DNA of 64,000 bases from Lachnospiraceae bacterium (GTDB taxonomy: Bacteria; Bacillota; Clostridia; Lachnospirales; Lachnospiraceae), in NCBI GenBank assembly GCA_910573755.1, contig CAJTBO010000003.1, positions 237,208 through 301,207 on the forward strand, written 5' to 3'. Positions within the stretch are counted from its first letter, which is position 1, and each line of letters begins with the position of its first letter. Shown here piece after piece: positions 34,842 through 43,963 of the stretch. A model generated the notes under the pieces. It was not told where the DNA came from and did not search any database. It saw only the letters and a program-made list of their open reading frames with translations. The position numbers were made by a program, and so were the translations under genes.

Positions 34842-37001
34842 ATGGACAGCTTAATATACGGCCTTGTTTTTCTGCCGGTGGCAGGAGCGGCGGTTTCCTT
34901 TACTATCGGGAAAAAGTATAAAAAGTACAGGGATTATTTTGTCGGAACCGTGGCGGTTCTGGAATTTGTGCTGGCGGGTTTTCTGCTGTACCGGCATATG
35001 ACAGATGTGTCATATACGGGAGTCACAGAACTTTCAGGCGTGTGCGGCATGGGGCTTACCTTTACGGTGGATGGATTCAGAACGGTTTATGTCTGTATTG
35101 CAGCGTTTATGTGGATGTGCACTTCATTGTTTTCCGCGGAATATTTTGCGCATTACAGGAACAGAAACCGTTACTATATGTTTCAGCTGATCACGCTGGG
35201 GGCGACCGAAGCGATCTTTCTGTCGGCGGATCTGTATACGACTTTTGTATTTTTTGAGGTGATGTCCTTTGCTTCCTATGTCTGGGTGGCGCAGGATGAA
35301 AGAAGAGAATCCCTCAGGGCGGCTGCCACATATCTGGCGGTGGCAGTGATCGGGGGCCTGGTGATGCTGATGGGGCTGTTTCTTTTATATCATCAGGCGG
35401 GAACACTGGAGATTGATAAGCTTTATGAAGCCTGCCGGGGGAGGAATGTGTATCCGGCGGCGCTGTGTATGCTGTTTGGTTTCGGCGCAAAGGCGGGGGT
35501 ATTTCCTCTGCATATCTGGCTGCCCAAAGCGCATCCCGTGGCGCCGGCGCCTGCCAGTGCGCTGCTCTCCGGAATTTTGACAAAAACCGGTATATTCGGC
35601 GTTCTTGTGATAAGCTGTAAGATCTTTCTGCATGACGGAATATGGGGGACCTTCATCCTGATACTGGGTGTGCTGACCATGGTGATCGGCGCGGTATTGG
35701 CATTGTTTTCTATTGATTTTAAACGGACGCTTGCCTGCTCCTCGGTTTCCCAGATCGGATTTATCATGGTGGGAATCGGTATGCAGGGATTGCTTGGCAG
35801 GGAAAACAGACTGGCGGTGCGGGGAAGCTTTCTCCATATGGTGAACCACTCCCTGTTTAAGCTGGTGCTGTTTATGGCGGCGGGCGTTATCTATATGAAC
35901 CTGCACAAGCTGGATTTAAATGAGATCCGGGGCTTTGGAAGAAAGAAACCGCTGCTCGCCTTTATTTACCTGATGGGGGCGCTGGGTATCGGCGGCATGC
36001 CGTTCTTTAGCGGTTATATCAGCAAGACGCTGCTGCATGAAAGCATTGTGGAGTACACGGAGATACTGGCGGAAAATCCGGGAGAAGCGGTTTTCTTTTC
36101 CGCAGGAAGCATGAAAGCGATAGAATGGGTATTTCTGATCAGCGGCGGGCTGACGGTCGCCTACATGACAAAGCTGTTTATCGCAGTCTTTGTAGAGAAG
36201 AATGAAGATGCGGCATTGCAGGAGAAATACGATGCGCAGACAGATTATATGAATGGCATTAGCAGGGCTGTCTTGCTGGCTGCAAGCCTGCTGTTTCCGG
36301 CTATGGGCATGCTCTCCGGAGCGACAATGGATAGGCTGGCGGATCTGGGGCAGGGTTTTATGGGGCTTGAGGCGTCAGGGGAAAAGACGGCATATTTCAG
36401 TTTTGGCAATTTAAAGGGCGGTTTGACTTCCATTGCCATCGGCGCGCTGCTCTATATTCTGGCGGGCAGGCTGTGGATGATGAAAAAGAAGGAGAATGGC
36501 AGCAGGATTTATCTGAACAGGTGGCCGGGGCTTCTGGATCTGGAAGAGTATCTTTACAGACCCGTTCTGCTTGTGATACTGCCGACGCTCTGCGGGGGCA
36601 TCTTTGGTATTCTGGATAAGATGACGGATACACTGTCGAAATTTTTGATAAAGACAGGGTCTGTTGCGGCGGGGCTTCTTGACACGCTGGTGGATGCCGT
36701 TGTGGTGCTTTTAAGAAAAACGATCTACAGAGACCGCACGAAGATGGGCGAACTGAAAGAGGGAAACGCTCTGACTTATATGATAGGGAGTGCGGCAAAT
36801 GCCGTATGCAGGATTTTAAATCATACTTTATGGAAAAAGCATCCGAAGGAAACAGACTATAAACACAAAATGGCGCTTGATTACTGGAGTATGAGGGAAA
36901 CGATCTATATGATCACAAGGAGTCTTTCCTACGGGTTGATCATATTCTCCATCGGGCTTTGTGCGACATTGATCTACTTATTGGTAGGGGCGGTAAAATA
37001 G
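34842..37001 (+). CDS. Large antiporter-like subunit (NuoL/MrpA N-terminal type), fourth
   Basis: A 719-residue protein, the longest of the set. The core (about 1-520) has the NuoL/MrpA helices: YTTFVFFEVMSFASYVWVA with Glu, FPLHIWLPKAHPVAPAPASALLSG, KRTLACSSVSQIGFIMVG and MVNHSLFKLVLFMAAGVIY. The C-terminal 180 residues carry two or three more helices and a charged segment. It lacks an MrpA-style MbhD/E tail, which is supplied by separate genes upstream. The ribosome site GGGAGGCGTTTT precedes the ATG at 34842. Last gene of the antiporter operon. Confidence 0.9.
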   Translation: MDSLIYGLVFLPVAGAAVSFTIGKKYKKYRDYFVGTVAVLEFVLAGFLLYRHMTDVSYTGVTELSGVCGMGLTFTVDGFRTVYVCIAAFMWMCTSLFSAEYFAHYRNRNRYYMFQLITLGATEAIFLSADLYTTFVFFEVMSFASYVWVAQDERRESLRAAATYLAVAVIGGLVMLMGLFLLYHQAGTLEIDKLYEACRGRNVYPAALCMLFGFGAKAGVFPLHIWLPKAHPVAPAPASALLSGILTKTGIFGVLVISCKIFLHDGIWGTFILILGVLTMVIGAVLALFSIDFKRTLACSSVSQIGFIMVGIGMQGLLGRENRLAVRGSFLHMVNHSLFKLVLFMAAGVIYMNLHKLDLNEIRGFGRKKPLLAFIYLMGALGIGGMPFFSGYISKTLLHESIVEYTEILAENPGEAVFFSAGSMKAIEWVFLISGGLTVAYMTKLFIAVFVEKNEDAALQEKYDAQTDYMNGISRAVLLAASLLFPAMGMLSGATMDRLADLGQGFMGLEASGEKTAYFSFGNLKGGLTSIAIGALLYILAGRLWMMKKKENGSRIYLNRWPGLLDLEEYLYRPVLLVILPTLCGGIFGILDKMTDTLSKFLIKTGSVAAGLLDTLVDAVVVLLRKTIYRDRTKMGELKEGNALTYMIGSAANAVCRILNHTLWKKHPKETDYKHKMALDYWSMRETIYMITRSLSYGLIIFSIGLCATLIYLLVGAVK

Positions 37002-37002
37002 C

Positions 37003-37410
37003 ATATACGAGCCATATCCGGACGGAGCAAACTGTGGTTTTGACGGTTTTTATCCTGTTTCTGATAACAAATTCGCGGTGATCGATGTGGATAAGGACGG
37101 AAAAAGGGAATTGATTCTTTGTATTACAACGACATCCATGGCGGGTATGCGGGAGGTGGTGTATGATTATGATGAAAAAGCGGATGTTCTGCGGGAAGAA
37201 TATAATGGAAACCCCTATCCTGAAGAGATCGATCGGGAAAAGAGCGGTATTGTATATTTTGTAATGGAAGGGGATAATTACGATTTTTCCGCCACAGAAC
37301 CGATCTGCAAAAGCGATTACGAGAAATGGCGGAAAGATCAGGGACTGGAGAGTACAAAAACAGAGATATTGTTTCAGGCATTGACAGCAGAAAATATAGG
37401 GAAGATCTGA
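37003..37410 (+). pseudogene. N-terminally truncated protein with an EF-hand-like calcium loop
   Basis: The called reading starts at GTG 37078 but the same frame stays open upstream to about 36997 (YEPYPDGANCGFDGFY) without a start codon or binding site. The segment IDVDKDGKRELIL resembles the DxDxDGxxELI repeat of FG-GAP/VCBS-like secreted proteins and suggests Ca2+ binding. It is probably the 3' end of a larger secreted protein, the 5' part lost or never present. It follows the antiporter operon by a few bases. Confidence 0.5.
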
Positions 37411-37539
37411 CAGGGGGATAAACATAAACCTGGTTTGAGGCGATGTGATGTAACGCAAAAGAAAATGCTTGTCGCAGGTAACAGGTTTGGATATAATAGA
37501 TTAGGCATAAGTCATCACTAAAATGAAAAAGAGGTAGCC

Positions 37540-38421
37540 ATGAAAAAACTTCTGCTCATCTATAATCCCGTATCCGGCATGACAAAGACCAGACTCAGTC
37601 TGGCAAAGGCGATCGAATTTTATGACAGCCGGGATTATCTTGTCACGGTCTGTCTGGTAAACCGGCTCGAGGATTATGCAAAAGACATCGATTTTAAATC
37701 CTATGATCTTCTTGTATGCAGCGGCGGGGACGGAACATTAAATATAACGGTTTCTTTTCTGATCCGGAAAAATCTGCCGGTACAGATCGCCTATATCCCG
37801 TCCGGTTCTACCAACGATTTTGCCTACAGTCTCGGGCTTTCCGGCGATGTGGATATGCTGCTGGAAAATACGGTGAAAGGCGCGCCGAGATGGATTGACA
37901 TAGGGCGCTTTAACGCTTCCCGGTATTTTTTGTATGTGGCAGCTTTCGGGCTTTTCACGAAAGTTTCTTATACTACATCTCAGAAGGCGAAAAACCTGCT
38001 TGGTCATGCGGCGTATATTTTGGAAGGAATAAAAAGCATAGGCGATTTAAAAAGCTATCATATGACCGCGGAGATAGAAGAGGAAACAATAGAAGGCGAT
38101 TTTATACTGGGGATGGTCACAAATTCCCTGTCTATCGGAGGGTTTAAAAATATTCTGCCATCCGATACCTCTTTAGATGACGGGCTGTTCGAGGTAGTAT
38201 TTGTGAAGGTGCCAAAGAGCCTTGCGGCGTTAAATGAAATCGGGCTTTCCTTGTTAAGTGATAAGCCGGAGGATAATCAGCATATTTTTTATAAAAAGAC
38301 GTCGAAACTGATTTTGCGCTCGGAAGAAAAAATTGCCTGGGCGCTGGATGGAGAATTTGGCGGAGAAGAGAATGTGGTGAGGATCGAAAACAGGAAAAAG
38401 CTGCTGTCGATCATCTGTTAG
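37540..38421 (+). CDS. Diacylglycerol/lipid kinase family protein (DagK/YegS type)
   Basis: A 293-residue enzyme of the diacylglycerol kinase catalytic family. It has LLIYNPVSGM near the N terminus, VCSGGDGTLNI (about 62-72) as the ATP-binding loop, PSGSTNDFAYSLGL (about 88-101), and WALDGEFGG near the C terminus. It phosphorylates a membrane lipid such as diacylglycerol. GAGG precedes the ATG at 37540. The gene ends 91 bases before a convergent L,D-transpeptidase. Confidence 0.93.
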   Translation: MKKLLLIYNPVSGMTKTRLSLAKAIEFYDSRDYLVTVCLVNRLEDYAKDIDFKSYDLLVCSGGDGTLNITVSFLIRKNLPVQIAYIPSGSTNDFAYSLGLSGDVDMLLENTVKGAPRWIDIGRFNASRYFLYVAAFGLFTKVSYTTSQKAKNLLGHAAYILEGIKSIGDLKSYHMTAEIEEETIEGDFILGMVTNSLSIGGFKNILPSDTSLDDGLFEVVFVKVPKSLAALNEIGLSLLSDKPEDNQHIFYKKTSKLILRSEEKIAWALDGEFGGEENVVRIENRKKLLSIIC

Positions 38422-38426
38422 AAAAA

Positions 38427-38487
38427 AACATACTGTAAAGCGGTAAATATTTTGACGAAATTACGGCTTTGCAGTATGTTCTTTTTT
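38427..38487. terminator. Bidirectional terminator between dagK-like and transpeptidase genes
   Basis: Arms AACATACTG(T)AAAGC and GCTTT(G)CAGTATGTT (38427-38480) around a long loop. Poly-A before and CTTTTTTG after give T-runs in both directions. It serves the two convergent genes. Confidence 0.8.
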
Positions 38488-38511
38488 GTTTTTTCTTATC
38501 CGGCAGAAATT

Positions 38512-40230
38512 TTATACGTCAGGAACAACACCGCCCTCCTGCGGAAGCTGCGTTTCAGGGATAACGACAGACCCATCGTCCGGGGGGAGCTGTGTTTCGG
38601 GAATGGCAGATCCGCCGTCCGGTGTATACTGTGTATCAGGAGCAGGCGTTCCGGTTTCTGAAGGCGGCTGTATATCAGAAGGCAGCATGCCGTTTTCCGG
38701 CAGCAGCGGTATCTCTGGCTCCGGTTTCGGAGCGGCAGAGGGGCTTGATACCTTATCACCGGAAAGGTTAGTGGCATAGGCCTGTTCCGTTCCGCTCAGA
38801 TGATAACACAAAACAGGAATACCCTGCTCTATATTTTCAAAGATCGTTTCCGCCACGGCAGGAGGAAGATTGATGCAGCCGTGGGAACCGTTTGATTTAT
38901 AGATGGAACCGCCATAAGTAGAACGCCAGGTGCTGTCATGCATACCGATATTTCCGTTAAAAGGCATCCAGTAGGAAACCGGTGTCCTGTAGTTCTGGCC
39001 TTTTAAAGTGGCGTTGCGTTCTTTGTATGTAATAGAGTAAGCGCCGCCCGGCGTATCGTTTCCCCTGGAGGGATTGCCCGATACAAAATCGGATTCTATG
39101 ACCAGTTCTCCGTCTTTATAATAAAACAGATGCTGGGCGGTAAGGTTGATCTCCACATAGGTATCGCCATAGTCAGGGCCGTCATGGCTTGCGGCTTCCA
39201 TGATATACGCCGGTTCCTTTGTGACGCTTTTTCCCTCGCGGAGTATCGCCATCAGTGCATTGCCTTCGGCTTCTTTATCGATCATCCAGCCGTAAAAACC
39301 GTTTTTGATTGTGACAGTCTCGCCGTAGGAGGTCTCCAGCGTTTTTGGGGAGTAGGCGGTATTGTATTTTTTTGCAAGTTCTTTTACATATTGGGTTACG
39401 GCTTCTCTGTCGATGGTTCTTCTTCCGCTTTCGCTCACGGAGATCCATTCGGAGATCATGCCGCTGTCTATTACTTCGGTCTGGCTGCCGAACTGATATG
39501 TGACAGTCATGTCAGAATAGGACTGCAGCAGGGCGAACTGCTTTTGCAAAGCGGGATCTTCCGAAGATATTTTGGGCGCCTTATAAATGCCTGCATCCGC
39601 AAGAGAAAGGCTGCCGCTCAGATTACGGACGGCTTCCGATACCGCATCAAGCAGTGCATCTGCCAGGATCTCACTGCCTGCGGTTTCCGGTACGATCTGA
39701 TATCCGGTATCTTTCTCATAGGCAATATAGGCATTTTTCGGGGCAGTCCATTTACCCTTATCCATACAGGAGAGGGAATCCACTGCTGTGCGGAGTTTTT
39801 CTTCGTCATAATCGATGCACAGAGAATATTTTTTATCATAGAAGGCTTCCGCTCCCCAGGCAAACATATTCTGACTGTCCAGTATCGCCTGCAGAGCGGT
39901 ATCGTCCGCCACATAGAGTCCGATATCACCGCCGGGTATATATTCCACATTTTCGTCTTTCTCCACTAAAGTCAGTATGTACTCTCCGGCAGCAGCGCTT
40001 ACGGCCTGCTGTGCTTCGGCGGGGCTTAACCCTGAAACATTGATGCCGTTAACAATGGTGCCGGGAAAGAAAACTTTCTGATAGGCAGAGCCGATCAGAA
40101 GATACAGACCCGCCGTCAGACCGAAAACAACACCCAGTGTAACATATAATCGGAATCGTTTTGTTTCAGGCGATCCGGTTTTTGAAGTTTGTTTCTGTTG
40201 TTTGTCTGCTGTTTTCTTTTTTTGCTGCAT
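38512..40230 (-). CDS. L,D-transpeptidase (YkuD) with YoaR-type N-terminal domains
   Basis: A 572-residue membrane-anchored cell-wall enzyme. Residues 1-28 are cytoplasmic and basic, helix 29-47. Then come YoaR-like peptidoglycan-binding domains (VNGINVSGLSPAEA at 60-73 and later repeats to about 350). The YkuD domain (about 355-475) contains H431 and the catalytic motif SHGCINLP with H450 and C452. It forms 3-3 crosslinks or attaches proteins. The last 90 residues are a low-complexity proline/acid-rich tail with repeated PETQLP. Good agreement with clostridial Ldt enzymes; the tail is unusual. Confidence 0.92.
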   Translation of the reverse strand: MQQKKKTADKQQKQTSKTGSPETKRFRLYVTLGVVFGLTAGLYLLIGSAYQKVFFPGTIVNGINVSGLSPAEAQQAVSAAAGEYILTLVEKDENVEYIPGGDIGLYVADDTALQAILDSQNMFAWGAEAFYDKKYSLCIDYDEEKLRTAVDSLSCMDKGKWTAPKNAYIAYEKDTGYQIVPETAGSEILADALLDAVSEAVRNLSGSLSLADAGIYKAPKISSEDPALQKQFALLQSYSDMTVTYQFGSQTEVIDSGMISEWISVSESGRRTIDREAVTQYVKELAKKYNTAYSPKTLETSYGETVTIKNGFYGWMIDKEAEGNALMAILREGKSVTKEPAYIMEAASHDGPDYGDTYVEINLTAQHLFYYKDGELVIESDFVSGNPSRGNDTPGGAYSITYKERNATLKGQNYRTPVSYWMPFNGNIGMHDSTWRSTYGGSIYKSNGSHGCINLPPAVAETIFENIEQGIPVLCYHLSGTEQAYATNLSGDKVSSPSAAPKPEPEIPLLPENGMLPSDIQPPSETGTPAPDTQYTPDGGSAIPETQLPPDDGSVVIPETQLPQEGGVVPDV

Positions 40231-40421
40231 AGTATAGAAGCGCCTTCTTTCTGTGAATATATTGTGATTCCTAATTATATGATGTTATCGGCATGAAAAG
40301 GTTTTGTCTTTACGGAAATCCGCGATGGAAAATCAAGGAACCGGATAAGAGCAGAAAGGCAGCAGAAATGCTGTCTTCTGCTGCCGTAATATTATCTGCT
40401 TTTCTTCAGGTAAATTGTAGC

Positions 40422-40592
40422 TTAGGGTGTTTCCACAACCTTCTTAAACATAGATTTGTCAATACCGCATACAGGGCATACCCAGTTGTCCGGCAGATCG
40501 GTAAAAGCCGTACCGGGAGCTATACCATGTTCAGGATCGCCTTTCTCGGGATCGTAAGTGTAACCGCAGGGATTGCAAAAATATTTGTCCAT
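40422..40592 (-). CDS. Rubredoxin
   Basis: A 56-residue protein too short for common gene calling. It contains [11 protein letters not shown] (cysteines 6 and 9) and [13 protein letters not shown] (39 and 42), the CX2C...CX2CG iron site of rubredoxin. The second residue of the first loop is Asn-Pro rather than the usual Val-. It carries single electrons and with rubrerythrin helps reduce peroxide. AAGGAGAAATCATT precedes the ATG at 40592. It lies 97 bases downstream of rubrerythrin. Confidence 0.93.
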   Translation of the reverse strand: MDKYFCNPCGYTYDPEKGDPEHGIAPGTAFTDLPDNWVCPVCGIDKSMFKKVVETP

Positions 40593-40689
40593 AATGATTT
40601 CTCCTTGTCTTTTGTATTTTATTATCTGTCCTGAAAGATTATGACAGATAATTTTACATTATATATGCTGTATCGGACCGGTTTGCAGA

Positions 40690-41229
40690 TTAACCGAAAT
40701 ATCTCTCTAACAGACCTTTGAATGCTTTGCCGTGGCGAGCCTCATCTCTTGCCATCTCATGAACGGTATCATGGATTGCATCAAGGTTAGCGGCTTTTGC
40801 TCTCTTGGCAAGGTCAAACTTACCTGCTGTAGCGCCGTTTTCAGCCTCCACTCTCATCTCAAGATTCTTCTTGGTAGAATCTGTTACAACTTCACCGAGC
40901 AGTTCCGCGAATTTAGCGGCATGTTCAGCCTCTTCATAAGCAGCTTTTTCCCAGTAGAGGCCGATTTCAGGATACCCTTCTCTGTGGGCAACCCTTGCCA
41001 TAGCGAGGTACATACCAACTTCGGAGCACTCACCGTTGAAGTTTGCTCTTAAATCTTCCAGGATATCCTCGGAAACACCCTTCGCTACGCCTACAACATG
41101 TTCTGCCGCCCATGACATTTCACCGCTCTGAGCCGTAAACTTTTCGGCGGGAGCATTACACTGGGGGCACTTCTCGGGGGGCTGATCTCCCTCGTGAACA
41201 TAACCGCATACCTGACATACAAATTTCAT
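40690..41229 (-). CDS. Rubrerythrin, reverse domain order
   Basis: A 179-residue peroxidase. The rubredoxin domain is first ([10 protein letters not shown] at 5-14 and [11 protein letters not shown] at 21-31), then the four-helix diiron domain with [16 protein letters not shown] and [12 protein letters not shown]. Classical rubrerythrin has the reverse order; this layout is found in Clostridia and reduces H2O2 and O2 using NADH-dependent partners. Its upstream neighbour is the PerR-type repressor and the downstream gene is rubredoxin, an expected oxidative-stress unit. Confidence 0.95.
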   Translation of the reverse strand: MKFVCQVCGYVHEGDQPPEKCPQCNAPAEKFTAQSGEMSWAAEHVVGVAKGVSEDILEDLRANFNGECSEVGMYLAMARVAHREGYPEIGLYWEKAAYEEAEHAAKFAELLGEVVTDSTKKNLEMRVEAENGATAGKFDLAKRAKAANLDAIHDTVHEMARDEARHGKAFKGLLERYFG

Positions 41230-41316
41230 TGTTTTTTCTCCTTTTCTCTTTACATGATTTTGTTATTTAAACCGGAAAAGCATCCGGCTATAAACCTTTA
41301 GAAAACGGGTAGAACC

Positions 41317-41718
41317 TCAATTTGCAGAGGTTTCCGTCTTTTTGCAGCAATTACCGCATATACCATAAAAATAGGTAATATGCCCAGCTATCTGTCCGTC
41401 AAAATTAACTCCGGCAATATCTTTTATTGTATCGATATTTTCCATTTGCAGATCAATCACACTGCCGCATTCTTTACAGATGAAATGATAGTGCGGAAAA
41501 GTTTTCGCATCAAAATGATCTACACCATCCCCCACGTTCAGTTTCTGGATTTCGCCCAGATCTGTGAGGAGCTGGAGATTTCGGTAAACAGTGCCGAGGC
41601 TGATGTTGGGAAAAGTTTCCCGCACATCCATATAGACCATATCTGCCGTAGGATGATCATATCTATTTATAAGGCATTCTTTGATTACCTCTCTCTGCCT
41701 GCTGTATTTCAGTGCCAT
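41317..41718 (-). CDS. perR: Fur-family peroxide repressor
   Basis: A 133-residue regulator: winged helix (SRQREVIKECLINRYDHPTADMVY, divided here: DHPTADMVY is diagnostic) and a dimer/metal domain with HYHFICKECGSVIDL and GICGNCCKK (CxxC pairs of the structural zinc). The residues DHFDAKTFPHYHF bind the regulatory metal; PerR uses Fe2+ or Mn2+ and is inactivated by peroxide. PerR is favoured over Fur by the adjacent rubrerythrin and rubredoxin. AAGGAGACTTT precedes the ATG. Probably autoregulated, see the site at 41738. Confidence 0.9.
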   Translation of the reverse strand: MALKYSRQREVIKECLINRYDHPTADMVYMDVRETFPNISLGTVYRNLQLLTDLGEIQKLNVGDGVDHFDAKTFPHYHFICKECGSVIDLQMENIDTIKDIAGVNFDGQIAGHITYFYGICGNCCKKTETSAN

Positions 41719-41737
41719 AAAGTCTCCTTGTTAAAAA

Positions 41738-41752
41738 TAGGAATGATTACTA
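41738..41752 (+). promoter_or_regulatory. Candidate PerR box upstream of perR
   Basis: TAGGAATGATTACTA lies within AAAATAG-TAATCATTC-CTATTTT read on the minus strand. It matches the PerR box TTATAATnATTATAA at about 10 of 15 positions including the core TAATnATT. It sits 20-34 bases before the perR start. Confidence 0.5.
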
Positions 41753-41855
41753 TTTTAATATAACATAATTTTTTGACTTGTCAACACCCACCATCTATTT
41801 TTATATTTTTTTAAGAAGATTATTCTTCTCTTTTTACAAAAGGATGGTGAGATTG

Positions 41856-41864
41856 TGTTATAAT
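41856..41864 (+). promoter_or_regulatory. Candidate extended -10 promoter of the kinase-regulator operon
   Basis: TGTTATAAT (extended -10, TATAAT at 41859-41864), 49 bases before the histidine kinase ATG. No clear -35. Confidence 0.45.
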
Positions 41865-41912
41865 ACCCACTAAGAAAAAAGGTTCGGATACTATGAAATC
41901 CGGAAAGGGCGT

Positions 41913-43136
41913 ATGAAACTAAAAACAAGACTGTTAATTGCATTTCTGGTTATGATATTTGTACCGCTGACTCTTACGGCTGTGGCTTTCTGGAGCATTG
42001 GAAAAGCGATCAAGGGGCAGGGGATACAGTTTCCGATGGATCCGGAGATGTATATTTATTTCAATGACCTGATCGAGCCGAATTTTTTTGTGTCCATGTC
42101 AGTGGCGATAGCGGTCATTCTTGTATTTACAGCGCTGGTACTGAGCATATGGATCTATTCAAGCGTATTTAATCCGGTACAGGAACTGAATATCGCCATG
42201 AAGAATATAGCGGAGGGAAATCTGGATTATCAGGTGCCGACGCCGGAACACAGACAGAAGGGCGAGATGGCGGAACTTGCGATCAATTATGAAGACATGC
42301 GTCTGCGCCTGAAAGAGTCGACGGAGGAAAAACTGCAGCGTGAAAATCAGAACAAGGAACTGATCTCCAATATTTCACACGATCTGAAGACTCCCATTAC
42401 CGCGATCAAAGGCTATGTGGAAGGTATCATGGACGGTATCGCCAATACGCCGGAAAAGATGGATAAATATATCAGAACGATCTATAATAAGGCAAACGAT
42501 ATGGATCGGCTGATCAACGAATTATCACTTTATTCGGGAATCGATTCAAACAGGATTCCCTATAATTTTCACAGGCTGAATGTGGCGGATTATTTTCAGG
42601 ATTGTCTGGAGGAAGTCGGGCTGGATCTGGAATCGGAAGATATTGAACTGAGTTATTCCAATCTGGTGACCCCTGAGACAATGGTAATCGCCGATCCGGA
42701 GCAGCTGAAACGGGTTATTAATAATATTATCAGCAACAGTGTCAAATATCAGGATAAAAAACCGGGTATGATCGATATCCGTATTCTGGATGAAATAGAT
42801 TCGATCCGCATTGAGATAGAAGATAACGGAAGGGGTATCGCGCAGAGGGATCTGCCGAAGATATTTGAACGTTTCTACCGGACGGATGCTTCCCGTAATT
42901 CCACAAAGGGCGGCAGCGGTATCGGGCTTTCCATCGTTAAAAAGATTGTGGAAGACCATGGAGGATATATCTGGGCTACCAGCAGAGAGGGCGAAGGAAC
43001 CTGTATGCATATCGTGCTGAGAAAATATGAAGAAGTGAAGCAGGAGACGAAGAGTTACGATGTGGACGCGGATGCGCCGGAAGGCGGACGTAAAAGAGGA
43101 CAGATGAAAAAGGACGAAAGTGAACGGATAAAATAA
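41913..43136 (+). CDS. Sensor histidine kinase with HAMP domain
   Basis: A 407-residue kinase. Helices at about 8-28 and 60-85 surround a short loop; HAMP segment around 86-140 (VFNPVQELNIAMKNIAEGNL). The phosphoacceptor is in NISHDLKTPITAIKGYVEG. The ATPase part has DPEQLKRVINNIISNSVKY, DNGRGIA, FERFYRTDAS and the G-box KGGSGIGLSIVKKI. The order kinase then regulator is the reverse of the systems at 9-11 and 21-23 kb. The C-terminal 30 residues are basic and low in complexity. The ribosome site GGAAAGGGCGT precedes ATG 41913. Confidence 0.92.
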   Translation: MKLKTRLLIAFLVMIFVPLTLTAVAFWSIGKAIKGQGIQFPMDPEMYIYFNDLIEPNFFVSMSVAIAVILVFTALVLSIWIYSSVFNPVQELNIAMKNIAEGNLDYQVPTPEHRQKGEMAELAINYEDMRLRLKESTEEKLQRENQNKELISNISHDLKTPITAIKGYVEGIMDGIANTPEKMDKYIRTIYNKANDMDRLINELSLYSGIDSNRIPYNFHRLNVADYFQDCLEEVGLDLESEDIELSYSNLVTPETMVIADPEQLKRVINNIISNSVKYQDKKPGMIDIRILDEIDSIRIEIEDNGRGIAQRDLPKIFERFYRTDASRNSTKGGSGIGLSIVKKIVEDHGGYIWATSREGEGTCMHIVLRKYEEVKQETKSYDVDADAPEGGRKRGQMKKDESERIK

Positions 43137-43204
43137 GAAAATCCTTCGGAACAGAGATTTGCAAATCTTGAGTATTGATTTTTTAGAAAGGCAGGAAAGT
43201 TGCT

Positions 43205-43894
43205 ATGAGCAGAATTTTGATCATTGAAGATGAAGAAGCGATTGCTGATCTGGAAAAAGATTACCTTGAGCTGAGTGATTTTCAGGTGCATATTGAAAAC
43301 AGCGGGGATACCGGGCTGGCGGCGGCGCTGGCAGAGGAGTTTGATCTTGTTATACTGGATCTGATGCTTCCCGGTATGGATGGTTTTGATGTATGTAAAA
43401 AGATACGTGAAAAGAAAAATATCCCTATACTGATGGTATCCGCGAAAAAAGACGATATCGATAAAATACGGGGGCTGGGCCTGGGTGCGGATGACTATAT
43501 GACAAAGCCCTTCAGCCCAAGTGAGCTGGTTGCACGGGTAAAAGCGCATATGGCGCGCTACGACAGGCTGGTCGGCTCTGCGCAGAAGAGCAATGATATT
43601 GTGGAGATCCGGGGGATCAAGATCGACAAGACCGCCCGCCGGGTGTGGATAGACGGAGAAGAAAAAACATTTACCACAAAGGAATTTGACCTGCTCACGT
43701 TCCTCGCGGAAAACCCAAACCATGTTTATACAAAGGAGGAACTGTTCCGGGAAATCTGGGATATGGATTCCATCGGGGATATTGCGACAGTTACGGTGCA
43801 TATTAAAAAAATCCGTGAGAAAATTGAATTCGACACCTCGAAGCCGCAGTATATTGAGACAATCTGGGGGGTAGGGTATCGGTTTAAAGTATAA
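43205..43894 (+). CDS. Response regulator, OmpR/PhoB family
   Basis: A 229-residue regulator. The receiver domain has E9-D10, D52 in LDLMLPGMDG, SAKKDD and KPFSPSEL. The C-terminal winged helix ends HIKKIREKI and GVGYRFKV. AAAGGCAGGAAAGTTGCT precedes the ATG at 43205. It pairs with the kinase 69 bases upstream; a terminator hairpin follows at 43900. Target genes unknown. Confidence 0.94.
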   Translation: MSRILIIEDEEAIADLEKDYLELSDFQVHIENSGDTGLAAALAEEFDLVILDLMLPGMDGFDVCKKIREKKNIPILMVSAKKDDIDKIRGLGLGADDYMTKPFSPSELVARVKAHMARYDRLVGSAQKSNDIVEIRGIKIDKTARRVWIDGEEKTFTTKEFDLLTFLAENPNHVYTKEELFREIWDMDSIGDIATVTVHIKKIREKIEFDTSKPQYIETIWGVGYRFKV

Positions 43895-43899
43895 GAGAT

Positions 43900-43922
43900 A
43901 AGGGCATGCAGTGCATGCCCTT
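43900..43922. terminator. Hairpin between convergent genes
   Basis: Perfect 10-bp stem AAGGGCATGC / GCATGCCCTT with loop AGT; weak T-rich sequence on both sides. Likely terminator for the regulator gene. Confidence 0.65.
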
Positions 43923-43963
43923 AAATTTCAATATAAAGTTTATTGTATGTCAAATGAAAACAT

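Noticed and set aside
39130..39969. A 279-residue plus-strand reading frame
   Set aside because: Shadow of the L,D-transpeptidase gene on the other strand.
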